DNA of 17,202 nucleotides from assembly GCA_947476515.1 (NCBI GenBank), contig CANJQZ010000013.1, positions 1 through 17,202 on the forward strand, given 5' to 3'. Each line of letters opens with the position of its first letter. Position 1 is the first letter of the stretch. This document shows positions 1 to 7,596 of the stretch, in pieces. This stretch comes from Flavobacteriales bacterium. Lineage in GTDB: Bacteria; Bacteroidota; Bacteroidia; Flavobacteriales_D; Crocinitomicaceae. Made by a program: the position numbers and the translations under genes. The notes under the pieces were generated by a model, which did no database searches, was not told where the DNA came from, and saw nothing but the letters and a program-made list of their open reading frames with translations.

Positions 1-2
1 AT

Positions 3-173
3 AAAAAGAACATTAAAATTCAAGCGGGTTGGATGAAATCCTTTGGGGTAAAATTGAGTGAAGCCGGGATTAAAAGTTCAGGGAATCCTGATAAAAAAGA
101 TAGTTTGCTTAATTTTAACGGGGATGATTTTTCTGCTTGGCGTTATTCTATTGTTTATACCTTTGAAAAATGA
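3..173 (+). CDS. C-terminal fragment of an unidentified protein, possibly an outer-membrane beta-barrel
   Basis: The reading frame is open from base 3 to a TGA at 171-173 and gives the last 56 residues of a protein whose start lies outside the window. The TGA overlaps the ATG of the next gene (ATGA, 170-173), which suggests translational coupling. The fragment has alternating polar and hydrophobic stretches (IKIQAGWMKSFGVKL near its start, WRYSIVYTFEK at its end). That is compatible with closing beta-strands of an outer-membrane barrel, although the last residue is Lys rather than the usual Phe. I do not recognise the family. The tight coupling and continuous frame support it being a real gene; the function is a guess. 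Confidence 0.6.
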   Translation, partial: KKNIKIQAGWMKSFGVKLSEAGIKSSGNPDKKDSLLNFNGDDFSAWRYSIVYTFEK

Positions 174-1051
174 AATGGTTTATTGATTTATTGAGAATAA
201 AAAGTTGGATTAAGAATGGGTTTCTTTTTCTTCCTTTAGTTTTTGCAATGAAATTACTTTCCTTTGATTTGTTTTCTAAAACTATTTTAGCATTTATTTC
301 TTTTTCCTTCGCTTGTTCTTTTATCTATATTCTTAACGATGTTTTTGATGCCGAAAAGGATAAATTACATCCCAGAAAAAAAGACCGCCCAATTCCTTCC
401 GGTGCTGTTTCTAAATCCACCGCCATTGGAATTGCAATATTATTGTTGGGATTAAGTGTTGGGATTTCCTTGTTTTTTAAATTGAACCTTCATTTCTTAT
501 GGATTACTCTTTTATATGTGGTGCTTAATGTCGCTTACACCCTACTATTAAAACGCATCAATCTTATTGAGTTGTTTGTAGTTGCGGTCAACTTTGTCCT
601 ACGCGTTTTAGCAGGATGTTTTGTTATTGATGTCATGCCGTCACATTGGATCTTAGTGGTTACATTTTTCTTATCGCTCATGTTGATCTTAGTAAAAAGA
701 AAATCGGAATTGTTAATTCTAAAAGAAAATGCTCAAGGACATCGGGCGGTACTAAAAAATTATTCTTTGGAATTTTTGGATAAACTGATCTATATTTCAG
801 CAACGATTACTGTTACTTCTTACATATTGTATTCTATTGATCCACTCGTGATTAAAAGTTTACATACTGATAAATTAATGTACACCTCTTTATTTGTAAT
901 TATTGGAGTCTTCCGTTTTATACAAATAAGTGAGGGAAAAGAATATGACGGAGAAGGCGATCCAACCACCATTTTATACAAGGATCGATTTACCCAAATT
1001 ATTATTGCTTGTTGGCTTGCCTGTGTTTATCTACTTTTATATGTCGGATAA
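170..1051 (+). CDS. UbiA-family prenyltransferase, decaprenyl-phosphate phosphoribosyltransferase-like
   Basis: A 293-residue integral membrane protein with about eight to nine hydrophobic segments. The UbiA-superfamily Asp-rich motif NDxxDxxxD is intact at residues 56-64 (N56, D57, D60, D64), followed by RPIPSG, the usual context for Mg-diphosphate binding. The later loop (KRKSEL near 177, HRAVLKNYS near 192) and the GDPTTILYKDR stretch near 264 resemble the branch that includes mycobacterial Rv3806c, which transfers 5-phosphoribose from PRPP to polyprenyl phosphate, rather than quinone or heme prenyltransferases. The substrate assignment is therefore inference from motifs recalled by eye. 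The next gene, a HAD phosphatase overlapping by 11 nt, supports it, because the product of such an enzyme carries a 5-phosphate that must be removed. The ATG at 170 overlaps the upstream stop codon. Confidence 0.85.
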   Translation: MKWFIDLLRIKSWIKNGFLFLPLVFAMKLLSFDLFSKTILAFISFSFACSFIYILNDVFDAEKDKLHPRKKDRPIPSGAVSKSTAIGIAILLLGLSVGISLFFKLNLHFLWITLLYVVLNVAYTLLLKRINLIELFVVAVNFVLRVLAGCFVIDVMPSHWILVVTFFLSLMLILVKRKSELLILKENAQGHRAVLKNYSLEFLDKLIYISATITVTSYILYSIDPLVIKSLHTDKLMYTSLFVIIGVFRFIQISEGKEYDGEGDPTTILYKDRFTQIIIACWLACVYLLLYVG

Positions 1052-1655
1052 GCCCAAGAAAATTGCTGTTTTTGATTTTGATGGCACCTTATTTCAAGGG
1101 GATGCAACAAAAGATTTTTGTTGGTTTTATTACCGCAAAAACCCCTTAAAATCATATTACTTTTTAGTTCAAGTGGCCTATTGGTTCATTAATCATCTTG
1201 GATTGATGTCAACTACTCAATTCAAATCTAAATTTATCGCGTTCCTCAATAATAATGATGCGCAACAAATAGATCAATTACTCACTTTGTTTTGGGATCA
1301 AAAAAGAGCATTGGTAAGAAAAAATTTACTTGAAGAATTTGCTGAACTTAAAAAGAATGGGGTTTACATCGTTGTTGTGTCCGCATCACCTGAATTGTTT
1401 ATTAAAGATTTTTGTTTATCCCTAGGAATTGACGCTGTTATTGGAAGCCAACTCATAGTTAAAAATAATAAATACAGCTTACTAAAAAACTGCAGAGGAA
1501 AAGAAAAATTAATCCGCTTAAAGCAAGCAATTCCAGGATTTGAATTGGTGGCCGCTTACAGCGATAATGAAGATGATGCGGCACTTTTAAAATTAGCTGA
1601 AAACGGTTATTGGGTTGATAAAAAAGGATTGATAAGCCCTTTCCTTCGGGAGTGA
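1041..1655 (+). CDS. HAD-IB family phosphatase (SerB-like fold)
   Basis: A 204-residue soluble HAD hydrolase with all four motifs: DFDGT at residues 12-16 (nucleophile D12, acid/base D14), S114 in VVVSAS, K154 in CRGKEK, and acidic motif IV SDNEDD with D175. The helical insert between motifs I and II is the C1 cap of the HAD-IB subclass (SerB, PGP and related phosphatases). The frame can be extended back to an ATG at 930, but those 37 residues would be read over UbiA coding sequence and match nothing in a HAD fold, so I place the start at 1041, eleven bases before the end of the UbiA gene. No Shine-Dalgarno site is visible; coupling to the upstream gene is likely. A natural role is dephosphorylation of polyprenyl-phosphoryl-5-phosphoribose made by the UbiA neighbour; phosphoserine or phosphatidylglycerophosphate are alternatives that I cannot exclude. 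Confidence 0.85.
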   Translation: MSDKPKKIAVFDFDGTLFQGDATKDFCWFYYRKNPLKSYYFLVQVAYWFINHLGLMSTTQFKSKFIAFLNNNDAQQIDQLLTLFWDQKRALVRKNLLEEFAELKKNGVYIVVVSASPELFIKDFCLSLGIDAVIGSQLIVKNNKYSLLKNCRGKEKLIRLKQAIPGFELVAAYSDNEDDAALLKLAENGYWVDKKGLISPFLRE

Positions 1656-3365
1656 TTATTCCTGTTGATACAGATAAAGAGCATCCGCTGCTATTTGTTC
1701 CTCAATACTAATTTTATTCAGCTTTGCTTTCTTTGTTATTTCATTTATCCATTGTGGGTTGTTGTAAATAGACTGTTTAATCCGTTCTATTTCCTTCTTC
1801 CCCCTGATCAACTCTAAGTGATTCAAGTTAATTTTTTTTAAGGTTCTAAGGTCGTTGATATAATACCACTGTGCTAGTGGACAAGAAGTTGTCTTTATTG
1901 TATTAATTTGTTTAAGCGTTAATCCAAAGGAACTTAAAGCACTTAATCCGTCTTTATGAACGGCTACTTTGAGGACTTGAGTTTTTCCGTTTTCTTTATT
2001 TAAATAAAACACCGGGGAATTATTTATGGAAAAATCAAAGACTTTACTGGTTCTTACAATAAAAATTTGTGGGTCTGGATTGTAAAGCCCGGGGTAATTC
2101 ATCAACGCCCATTTCGCAAAAGGCAAGTGTCCTTCGTTGCACCAATCGAACTTATTATAAGGTTGGTGGATTTTTATAAATAAGCATTGCATGGCAAACA
2201 CCACTAAAATTATACTTGATTTTAACTTTAATCCATAATCACTTAGTAATTGAATGCTATGATAAATAACTAATATTCCAATCCAAACAGCATAACGATT
2301 CACAATGGCCATTCCATGATTCCAATTGCTCATCATGCAAACAATAAAGGTTAAGATCAAAATTAAAAAAGGAATGAAGTCCTCAAGGCCTAGTTTTATT
2401 TGATGGGTGAAAGCTTTCCAGAACCGAATTACGATCAGCACCATATAGACGAATAAAAGTAAATTTAAACTCAGTATCATCCCCTGATTTAAATCGATAA
2501 AAAATCCTAAAAATCGGGTATAGGTAACATTTGAAATATCTAAATAACCTGCATCTTTAATGAGATTGGCGGTGCCGAAATAATAATAATAAAATACGCT
2601 TGGCAGAAAGAAAAGCAGCGCTGGAAATGCCGTTTGAATCCAGTTTTTTAATTTCCATTTTTCATTATATCCCGCTGAAAAAACCAACCAAATCAACAAA
2701 ATTAATAAAGGTTGATTTTGTAAACTCGCAAGCGCAATTAAGAATATTGCCCAAGCATATTTCTTCTCCCTTTGAAATAAAAGAGAAAGGAGCACCAATA
2801 CAACTGACATTATTTCTGGATGGGACCAGCCTAAATAATAATTTACTGCTGAAAAATTCACTAAAAGAACCAATCCTATTGACTGCCAAGTTTCTAATTT
2901 AAAATAAAAAAGAAGTAAGAAACTAGTAAATACCAACAAGAAAGCATTGGTGATTTGAAACGCACATTGTGGATGAATGTCTAAGAAAGTAGTTAGAGCT
3001 CTTGCAGGCGCATTGATCAGGGAATAAAAAGAAAAATGATATCCAAAATTTTGACCGTTTTTTGTTCTGTACAAGCCTCCGTATTCACGAGCTTTTGGAT
3101 CTTTTAAATAAGCGTGTATATCATCAAACGCGACAGCTTTATAATTATCAATCCAGGGTTTGTGGCGGATGTGTTCCCTTTTCAATTCTCTTGCATCACT
3201 TTCGCGAATAGAAGCAGAACCATGTCTATAAAAAGCTTCCGTCGTTAAGGTATATTCTATTCCATCCCCTGTAGCATAGGGCTCAATAGTCGTGGCCTGA
3301 AAGAGTGTGCTTAACAAGACACTTAAAAATAAAAGTCCTTTGATAAAAAATTGCCTATTTAACAT
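1656..3365 (-). CDS. Multispanning membrane protein, GT-C glycosyltransferase-like
   Basis: A 569-residue protein with an N-terminal hydrophobic segment (about 7-25), a polar external loop of about 110 residues, then about eight to nine membrane segments between 137 and 400 and a soluble C-terminal region of about 170 residues. This layout, with an acidic residue soon after the first membrane helix (D34 in ATGDGIEY), is that of GT-C glycosyltransferases, which take sugars from polyprenyl-phosphate donors on the outer face of the inner membrane. No family signature is decisive, so it could be an unrelated membrane protein. The last 45 residues form a small charged helical unit (NPQWINEI, KAKLNKISIEEQI, DALYLYQ). 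The start overlaps the stop of the yqaA-like gene by 11 nt, so the two are probably co-translated. Its stop codon abuts that of the convergent HAD gene. Confidence 0.6.
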   Translation of the reverse strand: MLNRQFFIKGLLFLSVLLSTLFQATTIEPYATGDGIEYTLTTEAFYRHGSASIRESDARELKREHIRHKPWIDNYKAVAFDDIHAYLKDPKAREYGGLYRTKNGQNFGYHFSFYSLINAPARALTTFLDIHPQCAFQITNAFLLVFTSFLLLFYFKLETWQSIGLVLLVNFSAVNYYLGWSHPEIMSVVLVLLSLLFQREKKYAWAIFLIALASLQNQPLLILLIWLVFSAGYNEKWKLKNWIQTAFPALLFFLPSVFYYYYFGTANLIKDAGYLDISNVTYTRFLGFFIDLNQGMILSLNLLLFVYMVLIVIRFWKAFTHQIKLGLEDFIPFLILILTFIVCMMSNWNHGMAIVNRYAVWIGILVIYHSIQLLSDYGLKLKSSIILVVFAMQCLFIKIHQPYNKFDWCNEGHLPFAKWALMNYPGLYNPDPQIFIVRTSKVFDFSINNSPVFYLNKENGKTQVLKVAVHKDGLSALSSFGLTLKQINTIKTTSCPLAQWYYINDLRTLKKINLNHLELIRGKKEIERIKQSIYNNPQWINEITKKAKLNKISIEEQIAADALYLYQQE

Positions 3366-3789
3366 ATAGATAAAAAATCACGAGACATAAATATCGGCAA
3401 AACTTTCCTATCGCCATGAATAAGAAACTCCAAAAAATGGAAACTTTAAAAAAGCCCAGTGCTATTCCAATAACATCGCCTATAATGGGAAGCCACGAAA
3501 ATAAAGCCAAACCCACCCCGTACTTATTTATACTTTGTTCCCATTTAATTATTTGAGCTTCACTCACGCGAAGTTTTTTTAACCATCTAGGATTTCCAAT
3601 ATATCCAATACCGTAATTTAACCAGGATCCAAAGGTGTTTCCGGCGGTAGCTACTATTAAAACAATAATGGGGTCATAACCAGCAAGCAACATACTACCC
3701 AAAAACAATTCAGATGCGATAGGTAAAATAGTAGCGGCAAGAAAACAAGTGATAAATAAGCCTAAATAACCTAATTCGATATTCCACAT
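3355..3789 (-). CDS. YqaA/DedA-family membrane protein
   Basis: A 144-residue inner-membrane protein of the SNARE-associated/DedA superfamily, YqaA type. Recognisable pieces are the N-terminal LGYLGLFITCFLAATILP stretch, GNTFGSWLNYGIGY, a charged loop ending in EQSINKYG, and SWLPIIGDVIGIALGF, which holds the conserved re-entrant region with a Gly-Asp pair. DedA relatives have been linked to polyprenyl-phosphate or phospholipid flipping and to envelope integrity; the exact role of YqaA proteins is unknown. The frame also opens at a TTG three codons earlier (3798), but the ATG at 3789 is preferred and lines up with relatives that begin shortly before the first membrane helix. The gene sits 12 nt after a hairpin terminator and overlaps the GT-C-like gene by 11 nt. 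Confidence 0.85.
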   Translation of the reverse strand: MWNIELGYLGLFITCFLAATILPIASELFLGSMLLAGYDPIIVLIVATAGNTFGSWLNYGIGYIGNPRWLKKLRVSEAQIIKWEQSINKYGVGLALFSWLPIIGDVIGIALGFFKVSIFWSFLFMAIGKFCRYLCLVIFYLYVK

Positions 3790-3801
3790 AAGTACCAATA
3801 A

Positions 3802-3826
3802 AAAAGGCCGGTGTTACCGGCCTTTT
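3802..3826. terminator. Rho-independent hairpin terminator
   Basis: A perfect 11-bp stem (AAAAGGCCGGT at 3802-3812 pairing with ACCGGCCTTTT at 3816-3826) with a 3-nt loop. Read on the minus strand it lies 16 nt after the stop of the T9SS-protein gene and ends in a run of five T, so it should end that transcript. The A-run on the other side makes it potentially bidirectional, but no plus-strand gene enters it here. It is the clearest terminator in the window. Confidence 0.9.
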
Positions 3827-3841
3827 CTTAATTAATTGTCT

Positions 3842-5656
3842 TTATTTTTTAACCACTTTCTTTGTGATTGAACCCTTATCAGTTGTTATTTTTAAAACAT
3901 AAACTCCGGCAGATAAAGAAGAAATATCCATCGTTGTAGTAGATGTTCCTGAAACAGTTGCTGTTTGACTTCTTACAATTTTACCTGAAAGATCTAATAA
4001 AAATAAGCTAGCATTTTCAAGTTCTTGAGTAGTCAATTCGATTGTTAATTCAGTGGTTGCTGGATTAGGATAAACAGAAGAGGAAATAACTCCATTAATT
4101 TCATTTACTCCAATTACTGGATCAAAATTCAATCTAACGATAGGAGTAGCTGTTTGATAATACCAAGTATTGTCTAACATATCTAAGAAGAAAGAGGTTT
4201 GTGGCTCAGACGCTCCAGCGTTTGCAACTTTAAGACCTGTAGCATAAGAACCGATAACAGCAAGGTAAGTAGTGTTGGCCAACATGTTTACTGGGGTGTT
4301 TAATGGCATTACTAGAGCAGTGTTTAAATCTGCTGCTGTTACCAAGTAAGGGTCTGATTCTGACTCAAAAACAAAGTCACCTGTAGTTGGATCAACAGAA
4401 TAAAGTTTAGAAAAAATTTCTGTTCCCACAACGGTTCCAGATGTTCCTCCTAATAATCTTGTATTAATTGCTTTTATTTGTTGGTCAACCCAAATATCAA
4501 ATAAATTTCCTGTTTCAAAACCATCTGTTCCGTTTGATGTAGAACCTGCTGGAGTACCATTATCTCTTGCATAAAGATAATTCGTTACGCTAAAGGCAAC
4601 ATTTGAAATTGCATTGTTTGCTGTAATATCATCAACTGAATCTGCTGTTATTGTATTCACAACGGTATAAGTTCCAGGAGTAGTAAGTGGGGTAAATGGT
4701 GTTGAAACGGTCAATGTAGTTGTGTCTAATGACAAAATGGTTGCAGGTACGCTTGATCCTGTGAATTGTCCTCCATTGACATTGATGTTATAAACAACAT
4801 TGGACTGCGTATTCACGCCACCATTAAAAGCTTTTACTTCAAAATCAATTGGTGCTACTTGTGTAACTGGTATTTGATAATATGGAAGACCTGCTGTTCC
4901 CCATGAAGAACCCGTTACGCTGATGTCATTAGTAGCGTTCGTTACCAATTTCACATCATCAATATACCAACCGTAAGTAATCCAAACATTTGGATTGGTT
5001 GCTGAACCTGGATAATTAGTAGTCCAACTAAAACGAATGTAAATAGGTGCTGGATTTGCTGGTAATATAGTTGCTAAATTGATCATTTTAGTATCAGGAT
5101 TTGGATAAGCAGCTCCACCAGATTGCGATAAAACAGATTTATCTAAATTATCGCCAACCGTTGTAAAGTTAACGCCATCTGTACTGATTTGTATTTGTTG
5201 TAAATCATTAAACCGTGCTCCAAATTGCTGAAACATAATGCTTACTTGGTTAGTACCCCCTAAAGCTGCAATATCGATTGGAGTTGCTGTAGTCATAGTA
5301 TAAACAACATTCAGCGCTTGATTAGCCGAAGCTGGAACGCCATTTACAAGTTCTGCGTTTCCTCCACCTGAAGTTGAAGTGATACCTGCTGTTGACCACC
5401 ATCCATTAGATGTGGAATTTATATTCCAACCAAAATCTATTCCACTTTGTCCACTATTATCAATCACCCAATTAGAGGCATTTGAGAAATTATCAGACCA
5501 AAGGGTTACACCAACAGTTTTGTCATTATTGCTAGGAAGCTGTGCTGCTGAAGGTTTAAGAATTAAATCTTGAAAAGTATTCATTTTGGGTTGTTTCTGT
5601 GCAAAAGCGGCAGATACCAAAACAATTAAAGTTGAAGTAAGTAGTGTTTTTTTCAT
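3842..5656 (-). CDS. Secreted multidomain protein with T9SS type A sorting domain
   Basis: A 604-residue exported protein. The signal peptide is residues 1-19 (cleavage after AFA, before QKQ). Residues about 50-240 form a MAM/jelly-roll-like beta-sandwich (WSDNFSNASNW, ISTDGVNF, YGWYIDDVKLV). Residues about 245-355 look like a CARDB/Ig-type adhesion domain (FEVKAFNGG, NTITAD, TANNAIS). Residues about 360-510 form another Bacteroidota beta-sandwich of unknown role. Residues about 525-604 are a T9SS type A sorting domain: VYPNPATTELTIEL (PNP at 530-532), LLDLSGKIV, LSAGVYVLKIT, and a basic KKVVKK end. Such proteins are moved across the outer membrane by the Por/Spr machinery and cut at the C-terminal domain. 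I see no catalytic motif, so an adhesin or matrix role is more likely than an enzyme, but the function is unknown. It is monocistronic, with its own promoter and terminator. Confidence 0.9.
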   Translation of the reverse strand: MKKTLLTSTLIVLVSAAFAQKQPKMNTFQDLILKPSAAQLPSNNDKTVGVTLWSDNFSNASNWVIDNSGQSGIDFGWNINSTSNGWWSTAGITSTSGGGNAELVNGVPASANQALNVVYTMTTATPIDIAALGGTNQVSIMFQQFGARFNDLQQIQISTDGVNFTTVGDNLDKSVLSQSGGAAYPNPDTKMINLATILPANPAPIYIRFSWTTNYPGSATNPNVWITYGWYIDDVKLVTNATNDISVTGSSWGTAGLPYYQIPVTQVAPIDFEVKAFNGGVNTQSNVVYNINVNGGQFTGSSVPATILSLDTTTLTVSTPFTPLTTPGTYTVVNTITADSVDDITANNAISNVAFSVTNYLYARDNGTPAGSTSNGTDGFETGNLFDIWVDQQIKAINTRLLGGTSGTVVGTEIFSKLYSVDPTTGDFVFESESDPYLVTAADLNTALVMPLNTPVNMLANTTYLAVIGSYATGLKVANAGASEPQTSFFLDMLDNTWYYQTATPIVRLNFDPVIGVNEINGVISSSVYPNPATTELTIELTTQELENASLFLLDLSGKIVRSQTATVSGTSTTTMDISSLSAGVYVLKITTDKGSITKKVVKK

Positions 5657-5677
5657 TTTTAAAATTTTTTAGATGTT

Positions 5678-5711
5678 CAAATATACTATTTATTTAATTT
5701 ATTTTCAGCAA
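5678..5711 (-). promoter_or_regulatory. Bacteroidota-type promoter of the T9SS-protein gene
   Basis: On the minus strand, TATATTTG (5685-5678) matches the TAnnTTTG -7 consensus of Bacteroidota exactly. A TTG (5711-5709) lies 23 nt upstream, at the long end of the published TTG-N17-23-TAnnTTTG spacing, inside the last codons of the omega-amidase gene. The ATG follows 21 nt after the -7 box, across an A/T-only leader without a Shine-Dalgarno site. The -7 box is convincing; the -33 box is weaker. Confidence 0.65.
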
Positions 5712-6478
5712 TCTTCTAGAAAAGGGAGCGCTTTTCTAATATCCAATAATTCTTGATAATTGATGGCTGTTGATTTATGTCCTTCTTCGTCTTCCTTAAA
5801 TGACATAAGCCGCTCACCGCTAGGGTGGTAAATACAAGAATGACCATTGTAAAACAGTCCGTTCCCATCTGCTCCAACTCTATTTACAGCAACTACATAA
5901 CATTGGTTTTCTATTGCCCTTGCTTTTAATAAAGTATCCCAATGAGCAATGCGACTTTTGGGCCAATTAGCAACATAAAGAAGAACATCGTAGGCAGGCT
6001 TTCCGTCAATAATCTTGTTTCTTGCCAATTCTGGAAATCGTAAGTCATAGCAAATTTGAAGCTTAATTTTCCAACCTAAATAAGTGACTATTTTAAAATT
6101 TGTTCCGGGGGCAAAATCTTTTACCTCTCCACCTAATCCAAATAATTTTTGCTTGTCATAAACCTCAATTTCTTCAGTAGGAAATACAAAAACACCCCTA
6201 TTGAAAAATAAACCAACTTCTTCAATAATCAAAGAAGTGTAAAGCGCGGCTTGATTTTGTTTGGCCCATTTTTTTAACCTTTCTAAACCTCTTGAGTCCG
6301 ACATTTTTTCTGCTAAGTCCTTTGTATTCATGGAGAAACCCGTGTGGAACATCTCCGGTAGCAGGATTAAATCACTTGGTGCAATTTCTGATAATAAGGT
6401 ATTAAAGTGTTCCTCGTTCTGCTGTTTATTTTCCCAAAACTGAGATACTTGAAGGAGTGTGATTCTTAAATCTTGCAT
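5705..6478 (-). CDS. Omega-amidase / nitrilase-superfamily amidohydrolase (YafV type)
   Basis: A 257-residue carbon-nitrogen hydrolase with the complete nitrilase triad: E42 in LLPEMF, K109 in YDKQKLF, and C143 in QICYDLRFPE. Length and motifs, including the MFHTGFSM stretch after the catalytic Glu, fit the YafV/Nit2 omega-amidase branch. These hydrolyse alpha-ketoglutaramate (or 2-oxosuccinamate) to the dicarboxylic 2-oxoacid and ammonia in the cytoplasm. It starts 13 nt inside the end of the aminotransferase gene, whose family makes alpha-ketoglutaramate when glutamine is the amino donor. That coupling strongly supports the omega-amidase assignment over other nitrilase-family roles. It is the last gene of a minus-strand run; I see no hairpin terminator after it. 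Confidence 0.9.
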   Translation of the reverse strand: MQDLRITLLQVSQFWENKQQNEEHFNTLLSEIAPSDLILLPEMFHTGFSMNTKDLAEKMSDSRGLERLKKWAKQNQAALYTSLIIEEVGLFFNRGVFVFPTEEIEVYDKQKLFGLGGEVKDFAPGTNFKIVTYLGWKIKLQICYDLRFPELARNKIIDGKPAYDVLLYVANWPKSRIAHWDTLLKARAIENQCYVVAVNRVGADGNGLFYNGHSCIYHPSGERLMSFKEDEEGHKSTAINYQELLDIRKALPFLEDC

Positions 6479-7596
6479 AATTTTTCTGTCGCTTTTAATA
6501 AAGTTGTTTCATCTTTTGCAAAACATAATCGAATTAATTTTTGATCTTTTTTATCTGCATAAAAAGCTGATAAAGGTACCGCTGCAACGCCTATTTCCTT
6601 AACCAGCCAAATACAAAAATCCTTATCCGGTAAGGAACTTATTTCTGAATAATCAAGGACTTGAAAATAAGTTCCATCGCAAGGTAAAAGTTTAAATCTA
6701 CTGCTTTCTATACGAGATCTAAAAAAGTCTCTTTTTGATTTATAAAAACCGCCCAATGCTTCCGGGTTTGATAAAGGTAAATACTTTGCGAAGGCTTCTT
6801 GTGATGGACTGTTTACGCTGAAAACTAAAAACTGATGCACCTTTTTTATTTCATCTAATAAATATTTTGGTGCAGTTAGATACCCAACCTTCCAACCTGT
6901 AACATGATAAGTCTTACCAAAAGAGGAGGTAATTATTGATCTTTCTCTTAATATTTCATTAAATCTTGCGGAAATGTGTTTTTTATCGAATACTATATAG
7001 GCATAAACCTCATCAGATAAAACAAGAAGTTGTGGGTGTAAGGATAATAATTGAAGCAATTGATCCATATCCGCTTGCGACCAAACACTACCACTTGGAT
7101 TATGAGGAGTATTGATTATTAATAATTTAGTTTTTGAATTCACCTGATTAAAAATTAGATCCCAATCGGGTAAAAAAGAATCATTCAGTGCAATCCTTTT
7201 TGCTTCTGCTCCGACCAAAATAACAGGAAGTTCATAGCAATCGTAGCTCGGGTCGAGTATTAAGACCTCATCGCCTTTTGAAACCAAGGCTTGAATAGTG
7301 CAGAAAATTCCTTCCGTTGCGCCTGCGGTAATTAAAATGTTTTCTTGTGGGGAAAGATCAATGTTTTCTTTTTTTAAAATAAGTTCAGCGATAGCCTCTC
7401 TCAATTTTAAGTTTCCTGGCATTAGCGCATATTGGTGTATGGGGTCAGATAAAGACTCTTGAAAGCATTGCAGTAAGATCGGATCGGGTGTAAAATTCGG
7501 AAATCCTTGGGCGAGATTAATAGCACTATAATCTGCAGCCAGCTGAGACATTTCTGAAAAAATAGTGGTAGTTATTTGGGGAAATTTTGACTTCAT
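6466..7596 (-). CDS. PLP-dependent aminotransferase, class I/II (YbdL / glutamine transaminase K-like)
   Basis: A 376-residue fold-type I aminotransferase with the PLP-binding residues in place: N166 in TPHNPSG, D195 and Y198 in SDEVYAY, the Schiff-base lysine K228 in SSFGKTYHVTGWKVGY, and R356 (substrate carboxylate) in LIRLCF. The N-terminal LAQGFPNF stretch and PGNLKLREAI are typical of the methionine aminotransferase YbdL and of kynurenine aminotransferase/glutamine transaminase K. Likely reactions are transamination of 2-oxo-4-methylthiobutanoate to methionine, or of aromatic 2-oxoacids, with glutamine as donor. The downstream omega-amidase pulls such reactions forward by consuming alpha-ketoglutaramate. 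The start ATG shares one base with the stop of the upstream peptidase gene. Confidence 0.9.
   Translation of the reverse strand: MKSKFPQITTTIFSEMSQLAADYSAINLAQGFPNFTPDPILLQCFQESLSDPIHQYALMPGNLKLREAIAELILKKENIDLSPQENILITAGATEGIFCTIQALVSKGDEVLILDPSYDCYELPVILVGAEAKRIALNDSFLPDWDLIFNQVNSKTKLLIINTPHNPSGSVWSQADMDQLLQLLSLHPQLLVLSDEVYAYIVFDKKHISARFNEILRERSIITSSFGKTYHVTGWKVGYLTAPKYLLDEIKKVHQFLVFSVNSPSQEAFAKYLPLSNPEALGGFYKSKRDFFRSRIESSRFKLLPCDGTYFQVLDYSEISSLPDKDFCIWLVKEIGVAAVPLSAFYADKKDQKLIRLCFAKDETTLLKATEKLCKI

Noticed and set aside
930..1040. N-terminal 37-codon extension of the HAD protein
   Set aside because: It would overlap the conserved end of the UbiA gene, and the residues are not part of a HAD fold; the ATG at 1041 fits the motif spacing.
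2600..2902. Open frame of 100 codons on the plus strand inside the GT-C-like gene
   Set aside because: It is antisense to a long, well-composed membrane-protein gene, and its translation shows no signal, domain or plausible start context.
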